The position numbers and the translations under genes are program-made. Under the pieces are notes generated by a model that was not told the DNA's origin, searched no databases, and saw only the letters and a list, made by a program, of their open reading frames with translations. A stretch of DNA of 64,000 nucleotides. Source: Moniliella sp. 'wahieum'. Taxonomy: Eukaryota > Basidiomycota > Moniliellomycetes > Moniliellales > Moniliellaceae. The DNA lies in the NCBI GenBank assembly GCA_003971905.1, contig RSEE01000098.1, forward strand, positions 69,501 through 133,500, given 5' to 3'. This document shows, one piece after another, positions 1-9,258 of the stretch; the first letter of the stretch is position 1; each line of letters opens with the position of its first letter.

Positions 1-572
1 GTGGAGGAGGACGAATGGGCATGGTGAGTGTACGCTAGTGAGGGATGACGATCAATATTCAATGGAGGCGTGGGGTCTCTTTCGAACTCAGATCTCAGAT
101 CGCAGACTGAGACCTGGGGGAGCAGTGGGCACGGGGTGGCGGACATAGGGTAGCTCGTTCGGACGTAGCAGCGCGAGGTAAGGCAGAGAAAGATGGCTGT
201 GCTGTGTTCTGTCTGCTCTGCTTCCGGTTCCGACGGAGGTAAGCGTCTGGCGTTGCGCTGACCGAACAAGGCAGGGCAGTGCTTATTTCCGGTTGGACTC
301 AGCACGCGTAAATACATCCGAGCGTCCATCTGAGATGTTGGCGATCATCGATCATCTGAGACTGGGGTGGGGGGGGCGTGGCTGGGATGCTCACGTGAGA
401 GGACCACGTGAGTTGTCACGTGACTGGAGATCGGGCGGTAGGGTTGGGCTAACCCTACCGCGTGTGCCGATTGCGCTCGGACCTCCGAGCTTGACAGTGG
501 GATGTAAGCAGCAGAGGCACCCCGCACAGGCAGGGCGCGTGTCTGGACCACCACCACGCGGAGATACGCGCC
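1..572. other. Left-edge intergenic and upstream region
   Basis: No convincing gene is visible here. The only strong structure is the motif cluster at 392-460, listed separately. An ATG on the minus strand at position 22 opens a short proline/arginine-rich frame that runs off the left edge. It could be the start of a divergent neighbour, but there is too little sequence to support a call. Confidence 0.4.
392..460. promoter_or_regulatory. Three CACGTG boxes plus a perfect TAGGGTT inverted repeat
   Basis: CACGTG occurs at 392-397, 405-410 and 417-422, so the starts are spaced 13 and 12 bp apart. Just downstream, 436-445 (CGGTAGGGTT) and 451-460 (AACCCTACCG) form a perfect 10-bp inverted repeat around a 5-bp spacer. 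CACGTG is the classic site for Cbf1/Pho4-type bHLH proteins. AACCCTA is the telobox core bound by Tbf1/Myb-like factors. The cluster lies 113-181 bp before the ATG of the PWWP gene. That it acts as that gene's promoter is inference. Confidence 0.55.
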
Positions 573-2278
573 ATGCCTGCCTCCTCGTCGTCGCGCTTGT
601 ACGTCGTGCTGTCTGTCTGTGCTCACCTTCGCTCACATGCATCCTGCCTCCCGCCAGCCGAGGGACGCAGGCTCTTGCGCGCGTCCGCAGCTGCCGACCC
701 TGGCCTGCCATGGTACGTGCTTCTCTTTCGTTTCGTTTCGGTCCTTCCCCTCCTCACCTCCCCCCCGCCCGCAGGTCGTAGAACCAGACCAGATCCCCGC
801 TCGCGTCTTGGCCGAGAGCCGCCGCCGCAAGTACGAGACCAAGACCACCACTGTCCGCTTCATACCCGACGCTAGCTAGTACGTGTCCTCCACGCGCACG
901 CGTCGCACCCTCTTGCGTATTGCGTATTGCGTTCGCTCCCCACTACCACCATCGTTTCCTCCATGCCTCTCCAGGGACGAGGAACTGACGCCGCTGTCGC
1001 CGCAGGACGCCACATGTTCTGAAAGGGATAAAAGTCAACAAGTTCCCCGGGCCGCTGAGGGAGGGGTACGAAATTGCCCAGAGCGTGCTGTGGTCTGGGC
1101 ACGTGAACAGGACGAGCTGGTTCGGAAGGCCGAACGCGACCTCCCCTGCTTCTCGCCTCTCACGGCCGCGAAAAAAGCGCGCGCCAGCCTAACAAAGCGC
1201 CTGCTGCTGCTCCCGAGGCGAGTGTGCCCGACTCGGAGCAGGAAGCACCGCCTCCTAGGAAGCGTGGTCGCCGTTCAGAAAGCTCCTGTTGGCTCCCGAG
1301 GCGAGTGTGCCCAACTCGGAGGAGGAAGCACCGCCTCCTAGGAAGCGTGGTCGCCCGTTCAAGAAAGTCCTGTCGCAGCTGCGGAAAAGAGCGGTTCAGA
1401 GTCCGTGGAGGAAGCGCCCCCTCCTCGGAGGCGCGGACGCTCGTCCAACAAAGCACTGTCCTGCTCCAGAGGAGAGTGCATCCGATTCGGAGGAGGAGGT
1501 ACCACCAGCGCGTCGTACGCGCGGACGCTCTTCTAAGAAAACCCCTGTTACTGCTCCAGAGCAGAGTGCATCCGATTCGGAGGAGGAGGCACCACCAGCG
1601 CGTCGTACGCGGGACGCTCTTCTAAGAAAGCACCAGCTCCTGCTCGGGAGGAGAGCGCGTCAGATTCGAGGAGGAGGAGGGACGAGGACGAGGAGGAAAC
1701 GGAGGAGGACGAGAAGGACGAGGAGGAAGAGGAGGTGGAAGGGAAAGAGGAGACCACCAGCGCGCCGTACGCGCGGACGTCTTCTCAGAAAGCACTTGTT
1801 CTGCTCAAGAGGAGAGTGAAGCAAGCTCTGAGGAGGAGGACCGCCAGCGCGTAGTACGCGCGGGCGTCTTTAAGAAGGCACCGGTTCTGCTCAAGAGGAG
1901 AGTGCGGCAAGTTCTGAAGAGGAGGAGGAAAGGAGGAGGAGATGAAGAAGAAGAAGAAGAGGAAAGGAGGAGGAGGAGGGGAGGAAGAGGAGAGGAGGAG
2001 CGAACCGCCAGCACGTCGTACGCGTGGCGCGTCCTTCTAAGAAAGCACCGCTTCTTGCTCAAGAGGAGAGTGCGGCAAGCTCTGAAGAGGAGGAGGAAGA
2101 GCAGGAGGAGGAGGAGGCGAGGAGGAGGAGGAAGAGGAGGAGGAGCGACCGCCAGCAGTCGTACGGCGGACGTCCTTCTAAGAAAGCACGCTTCTTGCTC
2201 AAGAGGAGAGTGCGGCAAGCTCTGAAGAGGAGGAGGAAGAGGAGAAGAGGCGGAGGAGGAGAGGAGGGAAGAGGAGAA

Positions 2279-2313
<35 letters not shown>

Positions 2314-3210
2314 GGCGACCAGCACGTCGTCAGCGCGGACGCCCTTCTAAGCAAGCACTCGTTCCTCCTCGAGAGGAGGATGTGCCAGATTCTGAAGAAG
2401 ATGCAGCACCGCCTGCGCCGCATAAGCGCAGGCGTCCTTCGAAGAACGCTCCTGTTCCTACTGCGGACACGAATGGGTCAGGGTCTGGGGACGATGTGGC
2501 GACGGCTGATTCGCCGCCTGCGCGCCACCGCACACGTCGCTCCACCAACGCATCTTCAGCTCCGGTGGTGGAGCTGGTTCCCGAACCCGGTGTGGACGCC
2601 GTGCCCCAGCCCCAGCCCCAGCCCCAGCCCCAGCCCCAGCCCCAGCCCCAGCCCCAGGCAGAGGCAGAGGCAGAGGCGGAGGCAGCGTTCGTACCGGACG
2701 CGATATCATATGCTGACATGACCCTCGATCCGGGCGAGGGCTGGAGGACCAGTACGGACGACGGGCACCTGCGAGTGCTGCGGTTCGAGTTGCAGAAAGC
2801 GTTTTTGGGCAGCGAAGGCTTGGTTCGGACGGTACGTGTCTAGTGACTTGTGGTTTCCTGCACCGGGGCGATGGAGTGCCAAAGTTAAAAAAAACGGAAA
2901 AGGAAAAGGGGGGAGGGGACCGGGATCGTGACTGGTACTAGTAACCTTGCTAACTTACCTTGGCTTTGTTTTCTTTTGTTTTTGTTTCTGTGAGTGTATG
3001 TTGCACCTGCAGTCGATGGGGCACGCGAACGCGGTCTTGGCGGAGATTGAGGCGTTGCCTACGATTACTCTGGAGGAAATCCGGTACAGTAAGATCAACA
3101 AGGTGTTAAAGTTGATTATCAAGAGCTCTCTCCCGGCCGACCTTGAGGCCGAGTACCACTTTGCCCAGCGCGCTACCAACTTGTTGATCAAGTGGGCCAA
3201 CGTCTCGTGA
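573..3210 (+). CDS. PWWP-domain chromatin protein with LEDGF/IBD-like C-terminus
   Basis: Probable chromatin reader. Exons seen: 573-598, 658-712 and 775-about 878, then a long exon to 2831, then 3013-3210. Splicing joins RPWPAM to VVEPDQIPARVLAE and then KTTTVRFIPDAS, a PWWP core with PWPA in place of PWWP. A further piece (VNKFPGPLREGYEIA) fits the end of that domain. The middle is a run of tandem basic/acidic repeats with RGRPxKK AT-hook-like cores. The last two exons encode a helical domain (HLRVLRFELQKAFLG, then ITLEEIRYSKINKVLKLI) that resembles the integrase-binding/TFIIS-N-like domain of LEDGF and HDGF2. The PWWP-plus-IBD order is known from that family, which binds H3K36-methylated chromatin. 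The third intron boundary and the repeat region contain frame changes, so exact residue numbers are unsafe. The start is the first ATG that leads into the PWWP domain. Confidence 0.72.
1195..2440 (+). repeat. Coding tandem repeats (AT-hook-like basic block plus Ser/Glu block)
   Basis: Inside the PWWP gene, units of roughly 80-110 bp alternate a basic part (PPRKRGRPFKK, RTRGRSSKK, GGRPSKKA) with an acidic part (ASVPDSEQEAP, ESASDSEEEAPP). Later units expand into long GAG/GAA runs coding for glutamate. The reading frame slips between units in the printed sequence. Copy number is therefore approximate, about ten. The region is followed by a (CAGCCC)n tract at about 2606-2655 that encodes Pro-Gln repeats. 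Confidence 0.7.
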
Positions 3211-3558
3211 TGCGCGTGATCGTTGTTCGCTCTGGGAGCCTGGGAGTCTGGAGCCGGGAGCCGGGAGCCGGGAGCCTGAATACAGGTTTGATTTATTACG
3301 TGTTGGGTACGTTACTATCAGGTTTCTCGCCTCCTGGGTTCTGTCTACGCACGCCTGGTGCCAACCTAATCGTTGTTCTTTCTTCATTTTGTCTTCCAAC
3401 ATGTGGCAACCTCTTGTTCCCAGCGCTCGTACGTTGATCGAGGATCGAAATTCCATGGCAGGATCAGGATGCAGGATACAAGATCCCTTGCTTTCATCCT
3501 CTCAAAGAGGCAAGAGAAACCAGAGACCAGAGACAAAGGACGAGAGGAACAGTAGAGA
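3211..3558. other. Convergent intergenic spacer
   Basis: Between the PWWP gene (+) and the ornithine cyclodeaminase homologue (-). It contains three direct copies of CCGGGAG near 3250-3276 and no other recognisable feature. Confidence 0.4.
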
Positions 3559-4894
3559 TTAGAGATACACGACCTGCTTGGCATGGGCATGGGACTGGAC
3601 CAACTTGGCAATTGCAACATCTTGAGCGCCCACTCCGACTGACTGAACAACGACGGTGCGCCAGCCTGCCGTACCGCGCGCACCTGGTGCACGAGTCCTG
3701 TTGCGCCCCACAGCTGGCCCGGCACAGGCTCGGTGTCCACCAACAGCTGGCCCAAAGCCACCCTTCCGAAGCTGGCACACAGCCTTGATCAGGTCGCCCG
3801 CTTCGCTCCCTGATACCGATAAGCCAACCCCCAATCCCGCGAGAAGTGGTCAGTCGTAGTCCCATCGGTTCTCCCGCCTACAACAGGCGCTCGAGGGGAA
3901 GTATAGTGAAGGAATGAAGGAACGGTGGGACGGGACAAGGGGACGTACCAACAGCTTCGACCGAGTCTACAATCAACGTGCCAGCCTTGGCCACGGTGCG
4001 GACCAAGTCGGGGGGTACCTCTTGCATATGCGGTTGTCTGGTTATGGTGATAGGATGTGGTGTCAGGTAGTGAGTTTCACACGGAGCGGAGCGTAGGTGA
4101 GCTTGGCTGTGCACAACCACGCTGTGCACAAACAGTGAGCACGAGGGGAGAGAGGAGAAGAGGGGACGTACAGGAACCAACGAGGATGAGGTGCGCGCGC
4201 GGTTTGATCTGGTCCGAGCGGAAGAGCGGGGCGGAGGACGGGGTGGCGGTGCAGATGATATCGGCTTGGGGGAGGTGAGAGTCGTCCTTATCGACCGAGA
4301 TAGTGACGTTGCGCGTGGCCAACGCGGTGCGCAGGAGGTCAGCAGTGGAGGAGGTGGTGGAGCTCGTCGCACGTCCTGGGGTCGGGACAAAGTGGACAGA
4401 ACGAATAGAAGGGTACACTGCGACCAACAAGAGTGCATGCCAAAACGTTTGTTGTCCACCGCCGTACAAGGCTACTGTGCTGACCTCCTCCGTGTCGGGA
4501 GGCAAGACAAGTGCTGTGGCCAACACAGACCCTGCGGCCGTACGTGCAGGAGTGAGTACCGACGCATCCACCATCGCCGTCAGTTTGCCCGTTGCATCGT
4601 CAAACAAGAGGGTTACACCGGGGATACCGGACGGTGCCTTGCCTGGTGTGGGAACGGCCACGATCTTGGCCGCTGTCGTACCCCCCGCACGAGCAGGCAT
4701 GAACAGCATCGTATGTCCCGGTTGGCAATCGACAGCCGAGGTGGAATCTGTACCTGCTCATGCTCGTCCGATGGCGCTTCGAACGTACGAAACACTTCCG
4801 CTTGGTTGTTGAGAAGAAGGTGCGGCGACGTTAACGCGACTGAGACGAGCCAGTCTCGCACCTCGTCCTGGCTGAACACTTGCACGGCCGACAT
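3559..4894 (-). CDS. Ornithine cyclodeaminase / mu-crystallin family protein
   Basis: NAD(P)-dependent fold, cytosolic as far as can be seen. The start MSAVQVFSQDEVRDWLVSVA at 4894 is chosen because it begins the conserved N-terminal part. The frame then moves by one base to MPARAGGTTAAKIVAVPTPG (near 4700), which carries the family's K-x-V core. It continues through MVDASVLTPARTAAGSVLAT and VTISVDKDDSHLPQADIICT, the nucleotide-binding fold. Two short introns follow, with GTACGT donors near 4171 and 3949. Next come MQEVPPDLVRTVAKAGTLIV and AGDLIKAVCQL, and the end is VVVQSVGVGAQDVAIAKLVQ, the typical C-terminal signature. Members include ornithine cyclodeaminases, alanine dehydrogenases and ketimine reductases, so the substrate cannot be named. 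Several one-base frame changes occur. Confidence 0.78.
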
Positions 4895-5748
4895 GGTGAC
4901 AATGGGCGATGGGCAGTGAGCGATGGGCGATGGTGGGGATGGCGGAGGAGAGCCAAGTGCCCCGGCCACCGTACTAGCAAGGACGAGGGGTCAAGCCACT
5001 AGTCACGAGCTTGGGGCTCAGGCTGAGCGCCAAAGGCCAAAGTCAATAGAATCTCCGCTGCGACGTCAGGAACATTGTTCGGACTTAAAACTTTTTACCC
5101 GCCCCCCTTAACCCACTTTAAATTGGGTAGATCGTAGATGCGATCTGGCATGGTCCTTCCCGGCGGTTATCGATTATCGGTTACCCTACCGACTCGCTTA
5201 TCGATGCGCTGCCAGGATGGGCTTTTAGGTTCAAGTTGAACGTTGACCCCAACGTGTTGCCGACGCTCAGCAACCGATACAGTAACTACTACAGCTATCG
5301 CATCGTGTGCACCGGACGACTTGGGTCCTGGGGGGCACTTCAGTAGTAAAGAAATGGTTCCATGTGCCGGAGACACAGCCGATCTTTTTCAACAGCTTTT
5401 CCCGGCCTCGACCAAGGCGCCCTTGCATTCCTGCAACCGCATCAGCCACTCCTTTATTGACTTCCTCCCGTTCTGGGTTACACGAGCCCAGTCCCACAAG
5501 CCTGTGCACAGGCACAGCAATAGGCCAGTCTCTATGGCAGCACACACTCGCACGCAATGGGTCCTGGTGTGCATATCTGGCGCCGAATCAGGCGTGATCC
5601 TATTGTTCGCCGACCGACAGGCCAGGCCGAGCCGTCAAAGAGCCGCGACGAAGCAAGCACCAACCAGTCCCGTAGTGTGCGTCTACCCATCTCAGACTTC
5701 CAAGCAAGATAGTGTACGCGGGTCCGAGCCGCCGAAGGCAGGGTACGA
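4895..5748. other. Intergenic region between two minus-strand genes
   Basis: 854 bp with no convincing gene. ATCGAT/TATCGAT tetranucleotide variants and one TACCCTACC cluster lie at about 5165-5205. A 96-codon minus-strand frame at 5267-5557 has no recognisable domain and was not accepted. Confidence 0.4.
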
Positions 5749-6229
5749 TTAGATGTACGTGTCGTAGGCGATGGGGGCGAGGGTCTCGGGGAGGTTGTCC
5801 TGGGTCTGAATGACGCGTGCGTCACGGGGCAAAGCCGGGCGACGCTTAAGGTCAAACGTCGCGCGGCCTCTTTGGCAATACGTTTCTTTTCAGCGTTGGA
5901 CTTGACGCGGGCCAAAAAGTCGTCACGGCACTTGGAGTGTTGACGTGCTCCACACGCACATTCACCCGCTTCTCCATGTACCGACCACCAACAATCTTGT
6001 AGATGATCACGCCGACCGCGCGCGGCGCCACATTGTACACCACGCCCGTGCGACCGTGGTAGTACTTGTGCGGCATGCCCTTCTGGATCGCACCGTTGGC
6101 CTTAATGTCGACAATGTCGCCCACGTGGTACGGCCGGAGGTAAGTCGAGAGCGGGATCTGGCCGTGCTGGCGGAAGCCACGCTTGAACAGGTCGCGCGTG
6201 CGCGCGCGGTAACCAAACGAGTGCGGCAT
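5749..6229 (-). CDS. 60S ribosomal protein L21 (eL21)
   Basis: Structural protein of the large cytosolic ribosomal subunit. The protein starts [20 protein letters not shown] and continues [40 protein letters not shown] and [14 protein letters not shown], the eL21 core. The last part ([17 protein letters not shown], then [20 protein letters not shown]) lies in two further frames. This needs one correction near 5938 and one near 5855, with the stop at 5749-5751. Length is about 160 residues, normal for the family. It is divergent from RPS9 and shares a 497-bp promoter with it. A 5' UTR intron is likely at 6234-6369, with the acceptor 4 nt before the ATG. Confidence 0.93.
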
Positions 6230-6726
6230 GACGCTGCCGAGGGAGAAGACAAGACAAGGCGGGGGCAAAGAAGAACAAGTCAGAGGTCAGTTTCGTGTTC
6301 TCGTTCGTGGGGAGGGAGGGAGGGCATCATCCGCCTGCGCCAAGCAAAGCGGCCGACAAGCATACGCACTGAAAACTGGCTTGGTGACCTCGTTGGTGAG
6401 AAGACCAGCGGGCGCGGGGGCCACCGCTGGGGGAGACTGCGAATGGCCGCCACGGCCCAGCTACCAGTAGGGTTGGTGCTGCGGGCGTGCCAGCGCGGCC
6501 GCTGGGCAGTGCCTGAATTTATTGCGGACGCGAAAAGCGACCGCGCGGCGTGGGGGAAGTGCCAATCCATCCGCCCACCGTCGCACGAATTTGGCACAGG
6601 CCACACTGTTGGGTGTCGAATAGGGTTGCGTGGGTGCTCCCCCCCCCCCCCCCCCGCCCTCCCCGTCGGGCTGGCTGGGCCAGCGAGTCGTGGCTGCCGC
6701 TTTGCCTCTTGCCCCTGTCCAGCACC
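6230..6726. promoter_or_regulatory. Shared RPL21/RPS9 divergent promoter
   Basis: 497 bp between two ribosomal protein start codons. It contains TAGGGTT at 6468-6474 and 6621-6627 (AACCCTA on the other strand), the telobox-like motif also found in the other two ribosomal promoters of this window. The RPL21 5' UTR intron (6234-6369) has a GTGCGTATG donor on the minus strand. On the RPS9 side a polypyrimidine stretch ends in an AG at 6721-6722, 4 nt before the ATG. This suggests a second 5' UTR intron whose donor is uncertain, perhaps near 6631. A C-run of about 16 lies at 6640-6656. Confidence 0.6.
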
Positions 6727-7302
6727 ATGCCTCTCGCTCCCCGGAAGCAGTCGAAGACGTACAAGGTCCCGCGTCGCCCTTTGAGGCGTCGCGTCTCGAC
6801 TCGGAGCTCAAGCTGGCTGGCGAGTACGGGCTGCGCAACAAGACGGAGATCTGGCGCATCTCGCTGACGCTGTCCAAGATCCGTCGTGCGGCTCGGGAGC
6901 TGCTCAAGCTGGATGAGAAGGACCCCAAGCGTCTGTTTGAGGGCAACGCCATTATTCGTCGTCTGGTCCGCATTGGTGTGCTGGACGAAACGCGGATGCG
7001 GCTGGACTATGTGCTGTCGCTTACCGTCGAAGACTTTTTGGAGCGTCGGCTGCAGACGCAGGTGTTCAAGACGGGCCTGGCCAAGTCCATCCACCACGCC
7101 GCGTGCTCATTCGTCAGCGCCACATTCGCGTCGGCAAGCAGATCGTTAACGTGCCCTCGTTTGTCGTTCGTCTCGACAGCCAGAAGCACATTGACTTTGC
7201 CCTCAACTCGCCTACGGCGGCGGCCGCGAAGGCCGTGTGAAGCGCAAGCGCGCCAAGGCCGCCGCCGAGGGCGGTGACGAGGAAGAGGAGGACGACGAGT
7301 AA
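6727..7302 (+). CDS. 40S ribosomal protein S9 (uS4)
   Basis: Small-subunit ribosomal protein of the S4 family, needed for early 18S rRNA folding and decoding fidelity. It begins [18 protein letters not shown], then switches frame to [40 protein letters not shown] and [20 protein letters not shown] (the S4 RNA-binding domain). It switches again to [20 protein letters not shown] and finally to a basic/acidic tail ending EEEEDDE. Each switch is explained by one missing base: near 6777-6782, 7098-7101 and 7211-7214. Corrected length is about 190 residues, as in yeast. Such a gene cannot be dispensable, so sequence error is the simplest reading. Confidence 0.94.
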
Positions 7303-7475
7303 ACCCACTTGCGTGCTTTTGGTACGGCTGGATACAAGTCTGTCTTGGTGGCTGTACCCCTTTCTCTAGGGTTGTCACCCGCTCCTACCCCGTACTTGTC
7401 GTTATGCCCTAGGCCTGTCAAAACTTGCCTCTTGATCGCGAGGGGACACATTTATGGCCCATCACAAACATGTTG

Positions 7476-7832
7476 CTATCTCGCACCTGAGCTCTTGCTG
7501 AATGTGGAGATAGTATAGTCTGAATAGAAAACCAAGGGAAGTCGTATGCGAGTACCTCGGACACAAAAGTCTTTCAACCAGTTGGGAGGGACGTGCTGCT
7601 TCCCGTAGTACAACCTGGCCCAGGTGGATGGCTGCCGTCGGATTGAAGCTTGAAGCTGCATCCAATTCACATAGGCCGCTACCGGCATACCTATGTCCAA
7701 GTCTTTGTGAGAAGGAGGCCCACGCTCCCACGGTCGACGCATCAGCAAGCTGACGGAAGCCGCTAAGTCCCGTCCTCTGCCTATGCTGCAACACTGCAAG
7801 GAATGCGATACGGCCTTCCTACATCTAGCCAT
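7476..7832 (-). CDS. Hypothetical protein, 118 codons
   Basis: An uninterrupted frame starts MARCRKAVSH and contains KDLDIGMPVAAYVNWMQLQA and QPSTWARLYYGKQHVPPNWL. That stretch has a protein-like composition with many Trp/Tyr residues. I recognise no family. It lies between the 3' ends of RPS9 (+) and the eIF2-beta gene (-), 91 bp beyond the eIF2-beta stop. It may be a small separate gene, an exon of one, or chance. Confidence 0.22.
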   Translation of the reverse strand: MARCRKAVSHSLQCCSIGRGRDLAASVSLLMRRPWERGPPSHKDLDIGMPVAAYVNWMQLQASIRRQPSTWARLYYGKQHVPPNWLKDFCVRGTRIRLPLVFYSDYTISTFSKSSGAR

Positions 7833-7923
7833 CGAGGTAAGAAGTGCAGGAAGCAGAGAACCAGGTGGATACAAATGCAACGACAGTTGGATGATGCTAC
7901 TAGGAGAAGGCAGCCTGGACGCT

Positions 7924-8971
7924 CTACGCCGCCGCGCGCATCCTGGACCGTTTTCCTGTGATGGCCTGGAACCCGTTTTGATAGCGGCGACCGAACGCTG
8001 GGATCCGCACGTCTTGCACTTGACAAAGTAAATACGATTTTCGCGGCTCACTCCGTGTCGGCGGATTTGCACGTTTTGCACTGCACGTACTCGGAAATGT
8101 ACTTGCGCAGGACATTTTGGATTTGTTGCTGTTGGAAGCGACCCTTGATGATCAACCGGCCCGCACCGTCTTCGTTGCCAATGGTACCCAATTCGGCAAA
8201 TAAGAACGCCTGCACGTGCTCGTGGTCCCGGTGCATCCGTCGGCAAATGTCGGCACAGTTGACAAACGCCGTCTTCTTGGAACCTTCGCGCTCTACCACG
8301 GGAGGCACCATCGTGTACTTTTTCTTGTCCCCCGAGAGGGCCGGGTTGTGCTCGCGAAGCGTGACAAAGGTCCGGTTCAAAAGCTAGCCGAGGAAGCACG
8401 TACGTCAGAACATCCACCACACACACGCACACGAAACGAAACGCAGAAGAGGAAGCAAGACGGCAACGTACCCAAGCATACGGATACTTGTCCGTTCCCT
8501 TGAGGAACTCAATCTCCTTTTCCGGGTCGGAAGCAAAAGGTTGACCTCTGGATTTTCATCAAACTCATCCTTGTCCTCCTCGTTGGCGCGCCTTCGGCAA
8601 GTGCCTTGTCAAGCTCCGCGAGCTTGTCCTTCTTGGACTTTTTCTTCTTCTTTTGAGGTCGCCAAACAAGTCCTCGGGGGCAGGGGCGCTGGGCGCAGGG
8701 GCATCCGCACTGGGCGCAGCAGACACGGGGTCTCGGTCGAGACGGCTGGCTCGGCAGCGCCAGCGTCCTTGGCAGAGGGGAGGTTGTCGAGGTTGACGTA
8801 AAGTTCTTGGCGGTCTTTTTGCTCTTCTTCTTCTTCTTCATGCCGCCAAACATGGCAGCCAGGTCGTCGTCGGCGTGGGGCCGTCGTCGGGGGCGTCGGC
8901 CCCAGTGGGGGCGGGGCGGTGGGGGCGGTGGCGTCCAGTGTGTCTGCTGGGCGCGCGGCGTCGGCGGGCAT
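7924..8971 (-). CDS. Translation initiation factor eIF2 subunit beta
   Basis: Part of the eIF2 ternary complex that brings initiator tRNA to the 40S subunit. The start [20 protein letters not shown] (8971) leads to two lysine boxes (MKKKKKSKK and [19 protein letters not shown]), the eIF5/eIF2B-epsilon binding elements. After a GTACGT intron at 8384-8471 come [36 protein letters not shown] and [20 protein letters not shown]. The C2-C2 zinc finger follows ([10 protein letters not shown] and [19 protein letters not shown]), with the stop at 7924-7926. The conserved [14 protein letters not shown] segment lies just before the intron in a different frame, so at least three one-base errors occur. 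About 300 residues. The yeast orthologue is SUI3. Confidence 0.92.
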
Positions 8972-9258
8972 GGTGGGACGAGGAGGCGGCCGGGCGGCGG
9001 GGTGGGCAGCCACACGTGGCCACCCGGCACCTGATTCCGCCACGCTTATTCCGCGGTGGAGCCACGTGGCTGCCTCTTCCCTGCGCGTCACGTGACCTGC
9101 ACAGACCAGCCTTAAGATTATGGCCATGGGTTGGTCCAGCGAGAGCCAGAAGCCCATCACGCATCACCCACATCACCCACCCCCTGGACCCAACACGCTC
9201 ATCCGCTTCAGCCGTGCGTTTGCCACCCTTTAACCACCACCAGCCCGCGTCCTCCGCC
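8972..9258. promoter_or_regulatory. Divergent promoter of eIF2-beta and thioredoxin with three CACGTG boxes
   Basis: 287 bp between two start codons. CACGTG occurs at 9013-9018, 9063-9068 and 9089-9094, the last one inside TCACGTGAC. This is the second CACGTG triplet in the window after 392-422. A shared bHLH-type regulator is inferred, not shown. Confidence 0.5.

Noticed and set aside
1-22. Possible start of a divergent gene at the left edge (ATG on minus strand)
   Set aside because: Only seven codons are inside the window.
5267-5557. Minus-strand 96-codon frame with a charged middle segment
   Set aside because: No domain, no clear splice context; length is within chance for this GC content.
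6727-7302. Programmed frameshifting in RPS9 and other housekeeping genes
   Set aside because: The breaks fall at unrelated sequences, occur several times per gene and in many genes, and are not conserved frameshift signals. Missing bases in the assembly explain them better.
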